DNA from: Candidatus Microbacterium stercoravium
Lineage (GTDB): Bacteria > Actinomycetota > Actinomycetes > Actinomycetales > Microbacteriaceae
Direction: 5' to 3'
DNA: 36,537 nt
Assembly: GCA_019117025.1 (NCBI GenBank)
Contig: DXAM01000029.1
Coordinates: 1-36,537, forward strand
The position numbers and the translations under genes were made by a program. The notes under the pieces were generated by a model. That model ran no database searches. It was not told the DNA's origin and saw only the letters and a list, made by a program, of their open reading frames with translations. Below are positions 1 to 7,659 of the stretch, piece by piece. Each line of letters begins with the position of its first letter. The first letter of the stretch is position 1.

Positions 1-288
1 TGTGTCGATGAGCGTGTTCATGTCCCGCGTCGAACGCAGGAGCCGATCGACATCCACGGCGACGACCATCTCAAACCGACCCGCCTCGGCGTCGCGAAGC
101 ATCCGCACCCAGTCGGACTTAGGTCCGCGGGGCTTGGTAGCCGAGACATCATTGTCCTCGTACCACTCAACGATCCGCCAGTCCCGGGCGCTCGACAGCT
201 CAGAGATCTTCCGGCGCTGGGTCTCGACGCCCCACCGCTCACCGGTCGAGTCCTGGGAGATGCGGACGTAAGCAGCGATAGTCGTCAT
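1..288 (-). CDS. Large serine recombinase (integrase), N-terminal part, cut by the window edge
   Basis: The minus strand from the ATG at 288 stays open to base 1, giving 96 residues with no stop. It is the start of a resolvase/invertase catalytic domain. Near the N-terminus is YVRISQD, with Arg9 and the nucleophile Ser11. It is followed by GVETQRRKISELS and a W-x-I-V-E-W-Y-E-D-x-D-V-S-A stretch, then DVDRLLRSTRDM, where Arg82 and Arg85 match the active-site arginines of the family. In this family the serine attacks DNA to integrate or excise phages and conjugative elements. The gene reads leftward, with its 5' end 20-30 bases from a broken host gene, the same layout as attP beside int in phiC31 and Bxb1. 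No Shine-Dalgarno is visible, but TAGCAT lies 7 nt before the ATG, so a leaderless start is possible. The length, zinc ribbon and coiled coil cannot be judged because the rest is outside the window. Confidence 0.9.
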   Translation of the reverse strand, partial: MTTIAAYVRISQDSTGERWGVETQRRKISELSSARDWRIVEWYEDNDVSATKPRGPKSDWVRMLRDAEAGRFEMVVAVDVDRLLRSTRDMNTLIDT

Positions 289-308
289 GCAACCAATGCT
301 ACAGCGCA

Positions 309-328
309 GACATGCGCTAGCGCATGTC
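309..328. other. Probable attachment-site junction (attL or attR) with a perfect 20-bp palindrome
   Basis: GACATGCGCTAGCGCATGTC is a perfect palindrome. On the minus strand its first half is the end of conserved coding sequence of the monooxygenase gene (GAC ATG CGC TA, residues D-M-R). Its second half is unrelated sequence leading to the recombinase gene. Serine integrases recombine at short cores flanked by imperfect inverted repeats, so a hybrid site is expected exactly where host coding sequence breaks off next to int. The break point is seen; its role as the crossover site is inferred. A true crossover dinucleotide must be non-palindromic to fix orientation, so the exact core is not assigned. 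Confidence 0.65.
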
Positions 329-568
329 GATCACGCCGGTGCCGAGCTCGATTCGGCTCGTCCTCGCGCCCGCCGCGGCGAGCAGCGGGAACGGCGAGGA
401 CAGCTGGCGCGCGAAGTGGTGCACGCGGAAGTAGGCGCCATCGATGCCGAGGTCCTCCGCGGCCTGTGCCAGGTCGATCGACTGATGCAGCACGTCGCTC
501 GCCGACCGCGTCTGGGACTGCGGATGGGGCGTCCAGTGGCCGAACGAGAGGAATCCGATCTTCTTCAT
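317..568 (-). pseudogene. Luciferase-like flavin monooxygenase, 5' fragment broken by the integrated element
   Basis: The ATG at 568 opens 83 codons beginning MKKIGFLSFGHW, then SQTRSASDVLHQSIDLAQAAEDLG and GAYFRVHHFARQLSSPFPLLAA, ending IELGTGVIDMR followed by TAG. This is the N-terminal first strand, helix and strand of an LLM-class FMN-dependent monooxygenase, a family usually of about 320-350 residues. Relatives typically continue the last motif as DMRYENP; here the codon after CGC is TAG and similarity stops. About three quarters of the barrel is missing, so no active enzyme is expected. The lost 3' part should lie at the far end of the inserted element, outside the window. The upstream region keeps an operator-like palindrome. 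No strong Shine-Dalgarno is seen before the ATG. Confidence 0.85.
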
Positions 569-584
569 ATTTCTATTCAACAAC

Positions 585-600
585 ATGAATCGCGATTCAT
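585..600. promoter_or_regulatory. Palindromic operator candidate between the divergent monooxygenase fragment and SGNH gene
   Basis: ATGAATCGCGATTCAT is a perfect 16-bp palindrome, 17 bases before the monooxygenase ATG (minus strand) and 44 bases before the SGNH GTG (plus strand). Its size, symmetry and position suit a dimeric TetR- or MarR-type repressor site. No regulator gene is adjacent, so the protein is unknown. Confidence 0.5.
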
Positions 601-631
601 TCCCCGGGTCCGGCACGAGAAGGCGCGGTCT

Positions 632-637
632 TAGACT
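632..637 (+). promoter_or_regulatory. Putative -10 element of the SGNH hydrolase gene (leaderless start)
   Basis: TAGACT fits the TAnnnT -10 consensus and is followed by exactly six bases before the GTG at 644. Transcription would then start at or next to the start codon. No Shine-Dalgarno is present. No convincing -35 is visible. Confidence 0.45.
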
Positions 638-643
638 GAGAGC

Positions 644-1393
644 GTGACCAAGGTGCGCTATGCGGCAATCGGAGACAGCTTCACTGAGGGCGTCGGTGAC
701 GAGCGCCCCGACGGCACCCCGCGCGGCTGGGCCGACCTGACGGCTGAGGGGTGGGCCGCGAGTCTCGGCGAGCCCATCGAGTACGCGAACCTGGCCATCC
801 GCGGACGGCTCGCCTGGCCGGTCGTCGACGAGCAGCTCGACGCCGCCCTCGCCCTCGGCCCGACGCACCTCAGTTTCAACGGCGGCGGCAATGACATGCT
901 GCGACCGGGAACCAAGATCGAGCGGATCGTCGATGCGTTCGTCACCGTTGCTCGGCGCTGCCACGAGCGCGGCGTCGTGCCGGTGCTGCTGGCGGGAGCG
1001 GATCCCTCCCGGGGCCTGCCGCTATCGCGCGTGATCCGCCGACGCGGAGACGCGCTGACGGCGGCGGTCACCCATCGCATGCGCCGCACGAACGACATCG
1101 TGTGGGCGATCAACTGGACCGACGATCGCCTGCGCGATCCGTCGTTCTGGTCGCCCGATCGGCTGCACATGAACTTCCGCGGGCACCACCGCGTCGCGGC
1201 GCGCGTGCTCGAATCGCTCGGACACGCGGCGCCCGCCGCCTGGTGGGATCTGCCGGACGCGGCCCAGCCGCATCTCGACACGCGTGCGTACTACCGCGCC
1301 CACGTCGGCCCCTGGGTCAAGCGCCGTGTGACCGGTCGGTCGTCCGGCGACGGGCGCGCGCCGAAGTACGGCGAGTGGACGAGCATCCGCTGA
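644..1393 (+). CDS. SGNH/GDSL-family hydrolase
   Basis: This 249-residue protein starts with GTG. It has the block I nucleophile motif GDSFTEG near residues 9-15 and block III NGGGNDM near residues 80-86, with the oxyanion Asn. The C-terminal Asp-His pair lies in SPDRLHMNFRGHHRVA, with the catalytic His in DRLHMN. These blocks define SGNH hydrolases, which are esterases, lipases and acyl-carbohydrate deacetylases. No signal peptide is visible, so it is probably cytosolic. The substrate cannot be predicted. The start is supported by a TAnnnT hexamer six bases upstream. It is transcribed away from the broken monooxygenase gene and towards the MFS gene, with 50 bases between the converging stops. 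Confidence 0.9.
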   Translation: MTKVRYAAIGDSFTEGVGDERPDGTPRGWADLTAEGWAASLGEPIEYANLAIRGRLAWPVVDEQLDAALALGPTHLSFNGGGNDMLRPGTKIERIVDAFVTVARRCHERGVVPVLLAGADPSRGLPLSRVIRRRGDALTAAVTHRMRRTNDIVWAINWTDDRLRDPSFWSPDRLHMNFRGHHRVAARVLESLGHAAPAAWWDLPDAAQPHLDTRAYYRAHVGPWVKRRVTGRSSGDGRAPKYGEWTSIR

Positions 1394-1443
1394 GACTGCT
1401 CTCGAACACGTCGCGGGGCGCGGAGACGGAGCGCTCATCGGCG

Positions 1444-2757
1444 TCAGATGAGGGCGCGCCCCTTCAGCTCGTTCAGGCCCCAGGCGCTGACCGCGGCGAT
1501 CGCGAAGCAGACCGCGAACACCGTGAAGACGAGCGGCGCGCCGCCGAGGCTGAGAGCCCACGGCGTGAACAGCGGTGCGACGATCGACGCGATCCGGCCG
1601 ACCGCGGCCGCGGCTCCTGCGCCCGTGGCGCGTACCGACGTGGGATACACCTCGGGCGTCACGGCATAGAGCGCGCCCCACGCGCCGAGGTTGAAGAACG
1701 ACAGCAGGCACCCGTACAGCAGGATCTGCCAGACCTCGCCCGCCGTGCCGAACAGCATCGCCGAGACGGCGGAGCCGACGAGGAACACCGACAGCGTTGC
1801 GCGCCGGCCCCACATCTCGATGAGCCACGCCGCGAGGGCATATCCGGGCAGTTGCGCGAGCGTGATGATCAGGGTGTATCCGAATGACCGCACGAGGTCG
1901 AACCCCTGCGAGACGAGGATCGAGGGGATCCAGATGAACGCGCCGTAGTAGCTGAAGTTCACGAACGCCCACACGGCCCAGAGTGCGTAGGTGCGCGGCG
2001 CGAGTCCTCCGCGGAACAGATCGAGCAGGGTCGCGCGCCCGACCGTCACGGTGCGCGACACCGGCACGAACGGTGCCGAGGATCCGTTCTCGAACCGGCG
2101 CACGACGCGGTCGGCCTCTTCGACGCGACCCTTCGACTCGAGCCAGCGCGCGGACTCGGGAAGCCCCCAGCGCACCACGAGCGCGTACACGGCGGGCACG
2201 GCTCCGATCGCGAATGCCCAGCGCCAGCCGTTCTCGAGCGGCACGACGAAGTAGCCGATCACTGCCGACGCCGTCCACCCCACGGCCCAGAAGGCCTCCA
2301 GCACGACGACGAGGCGCCCGCGGATCCGCGTGGGCGCGAACTCGCTGACGTACGTCGAGGCGACCGGCAGCTCGGATCCGAGCCCGAGACCGACGATGAA
2401 GCGCAGTACGAGCAGCAGCGCCACTCCCCCGACGAGTGCGGACGCGCCGGTTGCGAGGCCGTAGACCAACAGCGTGAGCGCGAAGACCTGCCGGCGCCCG
2501 AGCTTGTCGGCGAGCAGACCGCCGACGCTCGCGCCGACCGCCATGCCGATGAATCCGACGGAGGCGATCCACCCGGCCGTCGAGCCGTCGAGCGACCACT
2601 CGGCCGTGAGCGCGGCGATGATGAACGAGATGAGCCCGACGTCCATCGCATCGAGCGCCCATCCGACGCCCGATCCCGACAGGATGCGCATGTGTTCGCG
2701 CGAGAAGCGCACGCGGTCGAGCCGAGCGGAGGGCAGAGCCTGCTGAGGGGAGGTCAC
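1444..2757 (-). CDS. MFS transporter, metabolite:H+ symporter type
   Basis: This 437-residue protein has about 12 hydrophobic segments. It carries the MFS motif A (GGLLADKLGRRQVF) after helix 2, GSELPVASTYVSEFAPTRIRGRL in the helix 4-5 region, PESARWLESKGR before the central loop, a second loop WGRRATLSVF, and EVYPTSVRATGAG near the C-terminus. This arrangement matches the sugar-porter/AAHS/niacin-permease branch (NiaP-like) of MFS importers for small organic acids or cofactor precursors. The substrate is not determinable from sequence alone. It starts with GTG, preceded six bases upstream by TAACCT and without a Shine-Dalgarno. It lies 36 bases after the DUF885 gene on the same strand. Confidence 0.85.
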   Translation of the reverse strand: MTSPQQALPSARLDRVRFSREHMRILSGSGVGWALDAMDVGLISFIIAALTAEWSLDGSTAGWIASVGFIGMAVGASVGGLLADKLGRRQVFALTLLVYGLATGASALVGGVALLLVLRFIVGLGLGSELPVASTYVSEFAPTRIRGRLVVVLEAFWAVGWTASAVIGYFVVPLENGWRWAFAIGAVPAVYALVVRWGLPESARWLESKGRVEEADRVVRRFENGSSAPFVPVSRTVTVGRATLLDLFRGGLAPRTYALWAVWAFVNFSYYGAFIWIPSILVSQGFDLVRSFGYTLIITLAQLPGYALAAWLIEMWGRRATLSVFLVGSAVSAMLFGTAGEVWQILLYGCLLSFFNLGAWGALYAVTPEVYPTSVRATGAGAAAAVGRIASIVAPLFTPWALSLGGAPLVFTVFAVCFAIAAVSAWGLNELKGRALI

Positions 2758-2763
2758 CTCGTC

Positions 2764-2769
2764 AGGTTA
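2764..2769 (-). promoter_or_regulatory. Putative -10 element of the MFS gene (leaderless start)
   Basis: On the minus strand TAACCT is followed by GACGAG and then GTG, a six-base spacing. TGTCGAATTGACA, an interrupted inverted repeat (TGTC/GACA arms, positions 2771-2783), lies just upstream and could be an operator. Confidence 0.45.
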
Positions 2770-2793
2770 ATGTCAATTCGACACGAACACGAA

Positions 2794-4464
2794 TCAGGCG
2801 AGCAGAGCGGTGCGCAGCGTGTCGAGGCCGACGCCGCCGAGGTCGAGCGCGCGGCGGTGGAACTCCTTCAGCGAGAAGGCGTCGCCCTCGCGCGCGGCGA
2901 CCTCGTCGCGCAACTGCTCCCAGATGCGCTGACCGACCTTGTAGGCGGGAGCCTGGCCGGGCCACCCCAGATAGCGGTTGACCTCGAACTGCACGAACGC
3001 GTCGTCCATGTTCACGTTGCGCCGCATGAAGTCGAGCGCGTACGCGGCGCTCCACGGACCCGCGCCGTCAGGACGGGGCTTCTCAAGATGCACGCCGATA
3101 TCGAGCACGACGCGGGCGGCGCGCATGCGCTGACCGTCGAGCATTCCGAAGCGAGCGGCGGGGTCGTCGAGGTAGCCGAGCTCCTCCATGAGGCGCTCGG
3201 CGTAGAGCGCCCACCCCTCGGCGTGGCCGGATGTGCCCGCCAGCAGACGCCGCCAGCTGTTGAGCTTGTCGCGCCCCACGACCGCCTGACCGATCTGCAG
3301 GTGGTGTCCCGGAACGCCCTCGTGGTAGACCGTCGTCAGCTCGCGCCACGTGTCGAACGTCTCAACGCCCTCGGGCACCGACCACCACATACGGCCCGGA
3401 CGCGAGAAGTCGTCGCTCGGCCCCGTGTAATAGATCTCGCCCGATGTCGTCGGCGCGATCATGCACTCGATGCGGCGCACCGGCTCGGGGATGTCGAAGT
3501 GCGTGCGGCCGAGCTCCTCGACCGCACGGTCCGCGGTCGCCTGCATCCACTCGCGCAGGGCCTCCGCCCCCACGAGCTTGTGCGTGATGTCGCGCTCCAG
3601 GAAAGCCACCGCCTCGTCGACGCTCGCGCCGGGACGGATCTCACGGGCGAGCTTCTCCTGCTCATCACGGACGCGCGCGAGCTCGTCGAGACCCCACTCG
3701 TACGTCTCGTCGAGGTCGACCTCGGCGCCGAGGAAGCGGCGGGAATGCAGCGCATACAGGTCGCGGCCTACGGCGTCGCGTTCGCCTGCGCGCGGGGCGA
3801 GCACGCCGTCGAGGAAACGCGCGAGCCGCGCGTACGCGCTGCGCGCCCCATCAGCGCCGGCGGTGAGGTCGCGACGGAGCGCGGCCGGCAGGTCGGCGGA
3901 CCCGACGGCGCCGGCGATCGCCTGGTCGAAGAATCCGCCGGGCTTCGCGTATCCGCGCACCTGGTCGGCCACTTCGTGCACCTGGCGCACCGCGGGAACA
4001 GTGCCCGCGAGGAGGCCCTCGCGCAGCGTCTCGGTGTATCCCTCGAGCGCCGCCGGAACGCCCGACAGCCGCTTCGCGTACGTCGACCAGTCTTCTTCGG
4101 TGTCGGTCGGCATGAGGTCGTACACCTGCCGGATCTCCTGGGCCGGGCTCTCGAGCACGTTGAGGTCGCGCAAGTGCCAACCCGCCTCGTGCAGTTCGAT
4201 ATCGATCCGCAGCTCGCGCGCGAGATCGGCCTGCGTGACGCGGTCGACGTCGTCGACGGGTTCGGCCTTCTCGATCCGGACGAGGCTCTCGCGCGCAGCC
4301 GCGGCGTACGCGTCAGCGCCGGCCGGACTGTAGTCGCCGTATCGGTCGTCGCCTTCCGTGCGGCCGATGTACGTGCCGACGGTGGGAACGAGGTCGACGA
4401 CGCGGTCGAGCCATGCGTCGGCGACCTGGTCGATCTGAGACTGGGGGCGAGGAGTACTGCACAT
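2794..4464 (-). CDS. DUF885 family zinc metallopeptidase-like protein
   Basis: This 556-residue protein is a full-length DUF885 member. The signature YHEGVPGHHLQIGQA supplies an HExxxHH-type zinc-binding cluster and a catalytic Glu. It is followed by EGWALYAERLMEELGY, whose Glu residues are the expected third ligand region. The N-terminal half is helical and acidic, as in the family. No signal peptide is visible (MCSTPRPQSQIDQ), so a cytosolic location is likely. The family resembles M2/M3-type peptidases, but its substrates are largely unknown. The GGGGAGG before the ATG directly abuts it and so cannot act as a normal ribosome site. TAGCCT seven bases upstream suggests a leaderless mRNA instead. 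The gene follows polA by 43 bases. Confidence 0.85.
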   Translation of the reverse strand: MCSTPRPQSQIDQVADAWLDRVVDLVPTVGTYIGRTEGDDRYGDYSPAGADAYAAAARESLVRIEKAEPVDDVDRVTQADLARELRIDIELHEAGWHLRDLNVLESPAQEIRQVYDLMPTDTEEDWSTYAKRLSGVPAALEGYTETLREGLLAGTVPAVRQVHEVADQVRGYAKPGGFFDQAIAGAVGSADLPAALRRDLTAGADGARSAYARLARFLDGVLAPRAGERDAVGRDLYALHSRRFLGAEVDLDETYEWGLDELARVRDEQEKLAREIRPGASVDEAVAFLERDITHKLVGAEALREWMQATADRAVEELGRTHFDIPEPVRRIECMIAPTTSGEIYYTGPSDDFSRPGRMWWSVPEGVETFDTWRELTTVYHEGVPGHHLQIGQAVVGRDKLNSWRRLLAGTSGHAEGWALYAERLMEELGYLDDPAARFGMLDGQRMRAARVVLDIGVHLEKPRPDGAGPWSAAYALDFMRRNVNMDDAFVQFEVNRYLGWPGQAPAYKVGQRIWEQLRDEVAAREGDAFSLKEFHRRALDLGGVGLDTLRTALLA

Positions 4465-4471
4465 CCTCCCC

Positions 4472-4477
4472 AGGCTA
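4472..4477 (-). promoter_or_regulatory. Putative -10 element of the DUF885 gene (leaderless start)
   Basis: Minus-strand TAGCCT is followed by GGGGAGG (7 nt) and ATG. The purine run touches the start codon and has no spacer, so a leaderless reading fits better than a Shine-Dalgarno. Confidence 0.4.
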
Positions 4478-4507
4478 TCGCTCAGCTCCCGCAGGGCGAA
4501 TTCGCAC

Positions 4508-7132
4508 TCAGTGCGCGGCTTCGTTCCAGTTCGAGCCGTGCCCGACTTGCACCGAGAGCGGAACCGTCAGCTCGGCCGCACCGGCCATGCGGTCGCGCAC
4601 GATGCGCTCCACGTCATCCCACTCGCCGGGGGCGACCTCGACGACGACCTCGTCATGGATCTGCAGCAGCAGCCGTGAGCGCATCTCGCGCAGGTCGTCA
4701 TCGATGCGGAAGAGTGCGATCTTCATGATGTCGGCCGCGCTGCCTTGGATCGGGGCGTTCAGCGCGGCGCGCTCCGCGTTCTCGCGCAGCACGCGGTTCG
4801 GGCTCGTGAGGTCGGGGAACGGTCGGCGCCGTCCGAAGATCGTCTCGGTGTAGCCGTCTTCTCGGGCCTTCTCGACCGACGAGCGCAGGTAGTCGCGCAC
4901 CGCGCCGAAGCGTTCGAAGTAGCCAAGCATGAGCTGCTTCGCCTCTTTCTGCTCGATGCCGAGCTGCTTAGCGAGGCCGAAGGCACTGAGACCGTAGACG
5001 AGGCCGTAGCTCATGGCCTTGACCTTGCTGCGCATCTCGCCCGAGACCTCGTCGGGCGTCACACCGAACACCTGAGCGCCCACGAAGCGGTGCAGGTCTT
5101 CCCCCGCATTGAACGCCGAGACGAGGCCCTCGTCGCCCGACAGGTGCGCCATGATGCGCATCTCGATCTGCGAATAATCAGCGGTCAGCAGCGTCTCGTA
5201 CCCGTCGCCGACCTCGAACGCGGCGCGGATGTGCCGAGAGTCGTCGGTGCGCACGGGGATGTTCTGCAGGTTCGGATCGGTGCTCGACAGACGCCCGGTC
5301 TGGCTGCCGGTCTGCACATAGGTCGTGTGCACGCGGCCGTCATCGGCGATCGCGAGGTCGAGCCCATCGACGATCTGTTTGAGCTTGGTCGCTTCGCGGT
5401 GCGCGAGCAGCTGACCGAGGAACGGATGACCCGTCTTCTGCTGCAGGTCGGCCAGAGCGCTGGCGTCGGTCGTGTAACCGGTCTTCGTCTTGCGCGTCTT
5501 CGGCAGCTCGAGCTCTTCGAACAGGACCTGCTGCAGCTGCTTCGGCGACCCGAGGTTCACCTCGCGTCCGATCTCGGCATAGGCCTCGCCCGCGATCGAA
5601 GCCGCGCGCCCGCCGAGGTCGGCCGAGAGGCCCGAGAGGATGTCGTGCGAGACGGCGACACCGGCGAGCTCCATGCGCGCGAGGGTCACGAGCGTCGGCA
5701 TCTCGATGTCGAGCAGCACGTCGCGGGCGCGTTCGGGAAGTGCCTCGACAGCCGCCGAGGCCGTGCGCAGCGTGAACCACGCGAGCTGTCCGGGCGAGGC
5801 GCCCTCGTTCTCGGGAACGAGCTGATCGGGGTCGGCCTGCGGCAGCTGTTCGCCCAGGTATCGGTCGACGAGGTGCGCGAGCGTCTTGTCGGGAAAGGAC
5901 GGGCGCGCGATCCATCCCGCGATGAGCGCGTCGATCACGGTGCCGCGCACGTCGACGCCCGCACGGGCGAGGGCCTTCACCTGGATCTTCGCGTCGCACA
6001 TCGCCTTGGGCGCGGCGGAGGAGAACCACGTGCGCACCGCGGCGGCGGTCTGCTCGTTCCACGCCGCCTCGACGACGGCGTCGCCGAACGCGAAGCCCAC
6101 GGCTCGGGGCAGACGGCCGTCGATCTCGACCGTGACGCCGACCGTACCGCTGGTGCCGTCTAGCCAAGACTCGAGCTCCTCGCCCGAGAGCACCTTCGCC
6201 ACCGGCAGGTCGACGGCCTGCTCGTCGGCCGCGGCTTCGCCCTGCCCGAGCTGGTCGAGGACCCGCTTCAGCAGAGTGCGGAACTCGAGCTGCGAGAACA
6301 CATCGCGCACAGCCGGTTCGTCGACGGCCCCGATCTCGAGCTGATCGAGCTCGACCGGCACGTCGATGTCGTCAAGGAGGCGGTTGAGACGCCGGTTGCG
6401 GCGCACATCATCGACATGGTCGCGCAGGTTCTGCCCGACGACGCCCTTGATCCCCTCAGCGCCGTCGATGATCGCGTCGAGAGAGCCGAACTGAGTGATC
6501 CACTTCACCGCGGTCTTCTCGCCGACCTTGGGCACGCCCGGCAGGTTGTCGGCCTTCTCGCCGACGAGCGCGGCGATGTCGGGATACTGGTGCGGCGCGA
6601 CGCCGTAGCGCTCCCTCACGGCCTCCGGGTCGTAGCGCTTGAGCTTCGACACCCCCTGCACCGACGGGTACAGCAGGGTCACCCGGTCGTTGACGAGCTG
6701 GATGGCATCGCGATCGCCCGAGCAGACGAGTACGTCGTACCCGGCCTCCGAGCCCCGCTTGGCGAGCGTGGCCAGGATGTCGTCGGCCTCGAAGCCGTCT
6801 TTCTCGAGCACAGTGATGTTCATCGCTTCGAGCGCCTGCTTCAGCAGCGGGATCTGCCCCTTGAACTCAGCGGGCGTCTCCTGACGCCCCTCCTTGTACT
6901 CGGGGTATTCGTCTTTGCGGAATGTCTTGTCAGATACGTCGAAGGCGACCGCGACGTGCGTCGGAGCCTGATCGCGCAGCAGACCGATGAACATCGACAG
7001 GAAGCCGTGGATGCCGTTCGTGTGCTGGCCCTCGGCATTGACGAAACTGTCGACCGGCAGCGCGAAGAACGCGCGAAAGGCCAGCGAGTGGCCGTCGACG
7101 ATGAGCAGGGTAGGCTTCGTGGGATCCGTCAC
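4508..7132 (-). CDS. polA: DNA polymerase I
   Basis: This 874-residue enzyme works in Okazaki-fragment processing and repair. The N-terminal 5'-3' exonuclease domain (about residues 5-300) has LLIVDGHSLAFRAFFALP, KDGFEADDILATLA and VCSGDRDAIQLV. The middle 3'-5' exonuclease-like domain has lost its acidic residues, as in other actinobacteria: VGVTVEIDG replaces DxE, and the KYD and YxxxD motifs are absent. The polymerase domain keeps motif A (TADYSQIEMRIMAHLSG), the O-helix (RSKVKAMSYGLVYGLS) and motif C (QIHDEVVVE). The reading frame extends to a GTG at 7177. The GTG at 7132 (TDPTKPTLLIVDG) is preferred because it matches family N-termini and has TACCCT six bases upstream. The gene diverges from the thioesterase gene. 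Confidence 0.97.
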   Translation of the reverse strand: MTDPTKPTLLIVDGHSLAFRAFFALPVDSFVNAEGQHTNGIHGFLSMFIGLLRDQAPTHVAVAFDVSDKTFRKDEYPEYKEGRQETPAEFKGQIPLLKQALEAMNITVLEKDGFEADDILATLAKRGSEAGYDVLVCSGDRDAIQLVNDRVTLLYPSVQGVSKLKRYDPEAVRERYGVAPHQYPDIAALVGEKADNLPGVPKVGEKTAVKWITQFGSLDAIIDGAEGIKGVVGQNLRDHVDDVRRNRRLNRLLDDIDVPVELDQLEIGAVDEPAVRDVFSQLEFRTLLKRVLDQLGQGEAAADEQAVDLPVAKVLSGEELESWLDGTSGTVGVTVEIDGRLPRAVGFAFGDAVVEAAWNEQTAAAVRTWFSSAAPKAMCDAKIQVKALARAGVDVRGTVIDALIAGWIARPSFPDKTLAHLVDRYLGEQLPQADPDQLVPENEGASPGQLAWFTLRTASAAVEALPERARDVLLDIEMPTLVTLARMELAGVAVSHDILSGLSADLGGRAASIAGEAYAEIGREVNLGSPKQLQQVLFEELELPKTRKTKTGYTTDASALADLQQKTGHPFLGQLLAHREATKLKQIVDGLDLAIADDGRVHTTYVQTGSQTGRLSSTDPNLQNIPVRTDDSRHIRAAFEVGDGYETLLTADYSQIEMRIMAHLSGDEGLVSAFNAGEDLHRFVGAQVFGVTPDEVSGEMRSKVKAMSYGLVYGLSAFGLAKQLGIEQKEAKQLMLGYFERFGAVRDYLRSSVEKAREDGYTETIFGRRRPFPDLTSPNRVLRENAERAALNAPIQGSAADIMKIALFRIDDDLREMRSRLLLQIHDEVVVEVAPGEWDDVERIVRDRMAGAAELTVPLSVQVGHGSNWNEAAH

Positions 7133-7138
7133 CCCTCC

Positions 7139-7144
7139 AGGGTA
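7139..7144 (-). promoter_or_regulatory. Putative -10 element of polA (leaderless start)
   Basis: Minus-strand TACCCT is followed by GGAGGG (6 nt) and GTG. The GGAGGG abuts the start codon, so it cannot be a spaced Shine-Dalgarno. Confidence 0.4.
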
Positions 7145-7191
7145 TGCGGCACCTGCGACAAACGTCCCCCACGCCACGAAAAGGATGAGAG

Positions 7192-7602
7192 ATGCCCCCT
7201 GCCAAGACCGGACTCGAGTGGGCCTCCGAGCGCGGCCTCGGCGCGCTCGCGGACAGAATGGGCATCGAGCTCGTGGAATTCAGCGCCGAGCGGTCGGTCG
7301 CCACGATGCCCGTCGAGGGCAACACGCAGCCGGTGGGGCTGCTGCACGGCGGGGCTTACGTGGTTCTCGGCGAGTCCCTCGGGTCGATGTCGGCGAATCT
7401 TCACGCCGGCCCGGGGCGTCTCGCGGTCGGCGTCGACATCAACGCGACGCACACCGCATCGGCGACGACGGGCGTCGTCACGGGCGTCTGCACCGCGATC
7501 CACCTGGGGAACACGCTCACCGTCCATGAGATCGTCGTGACCGATGAGCGCGGCCGCCGCTGCTCCACCGTGCGCATCACGAACCTCATCACATCGCGGT
7601 GA
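7192..7602 (+). CDS. Hotdog-fold acyl-CoA thioesterase, PaaI/MenI-like
   Basis: This 136-residue single-domain hotdog protein has the conserved MPVEGNTQPVGLLHGGAYVVLGESLGS segment. It holds the HGG turn and the catalytic Glu of the PaaI/YdiI-type 4HBT thioesterases, followed by VGVDINATHTASAT. Members hydrolyse aromatic or fatty acyl-CoAs such as 1,4-dihydroxy-2-naphthoyl-CoA or hydroxyphenylacetyl-CoA; which one applies here is unknown. An AAGGA Shine-Dalgarno lies 7 bases before the ATG. It is transcribed divergently from polA and ends at a strong bidirectional hairpin. Similar thioesterase genes commonly sit beside polA in actinobacteria, so this appears to be backbone. Confidence 0.9.
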   Translation: MPPAKTGLEWASERGLGALADRMGIELVEFSAERSVATMPVEGNTQPVGLLHGGAYVVLGESLGSMSANLHAGPGRLAVGVDINATHTASATTGVVTGVCTAIHLGNTLTVHEIVVTDERGRRCSTVRITNLITSR

Positions 7603-7609
7603 GAACGAA

Positions 7610-7640
7610 AGCGGCGGCCCCGATCGCCGGGGCCGCCGCT
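7610..7640. terminator. Bidirectional hairpin terminator between the thioesterase gene and pdtaR
   Basis: AGCGGCGGCCCC (7610-7621) pairs perfectly with GGGGCCGCCGCT (7629-7640) around the 7-base loop GATCGCC. It lies between two converging genes, 8 bases after the thioesterase stop and 19 bases from the pdtaR stop. U-tracts are weak, as is usual in high-GC actinobacteria. Confidence 0.8.
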
Positions 7641-7659
7641 TCATCCGCGCTGTGCGCGG

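Noticed and set aside
1431..1457. Imperfect hairpin GCGCTCATC...GATGAGGGCGC between the SGNH and MFS genes as a terminator
   Set aside because: The stem has a bulge, overlaps the MFS stop codon, and has no T-run; too weak to call.
7133..7177. Upstream GTG extension of polA by 15 residues
   Set aside because: The added residues (AWGTFVAGAAYPGG) do not match PolA N-termini, would crowd the divergent thioesterase promoter, and the GTG at 7132 has a TAnnnT hexamer at the right distance.
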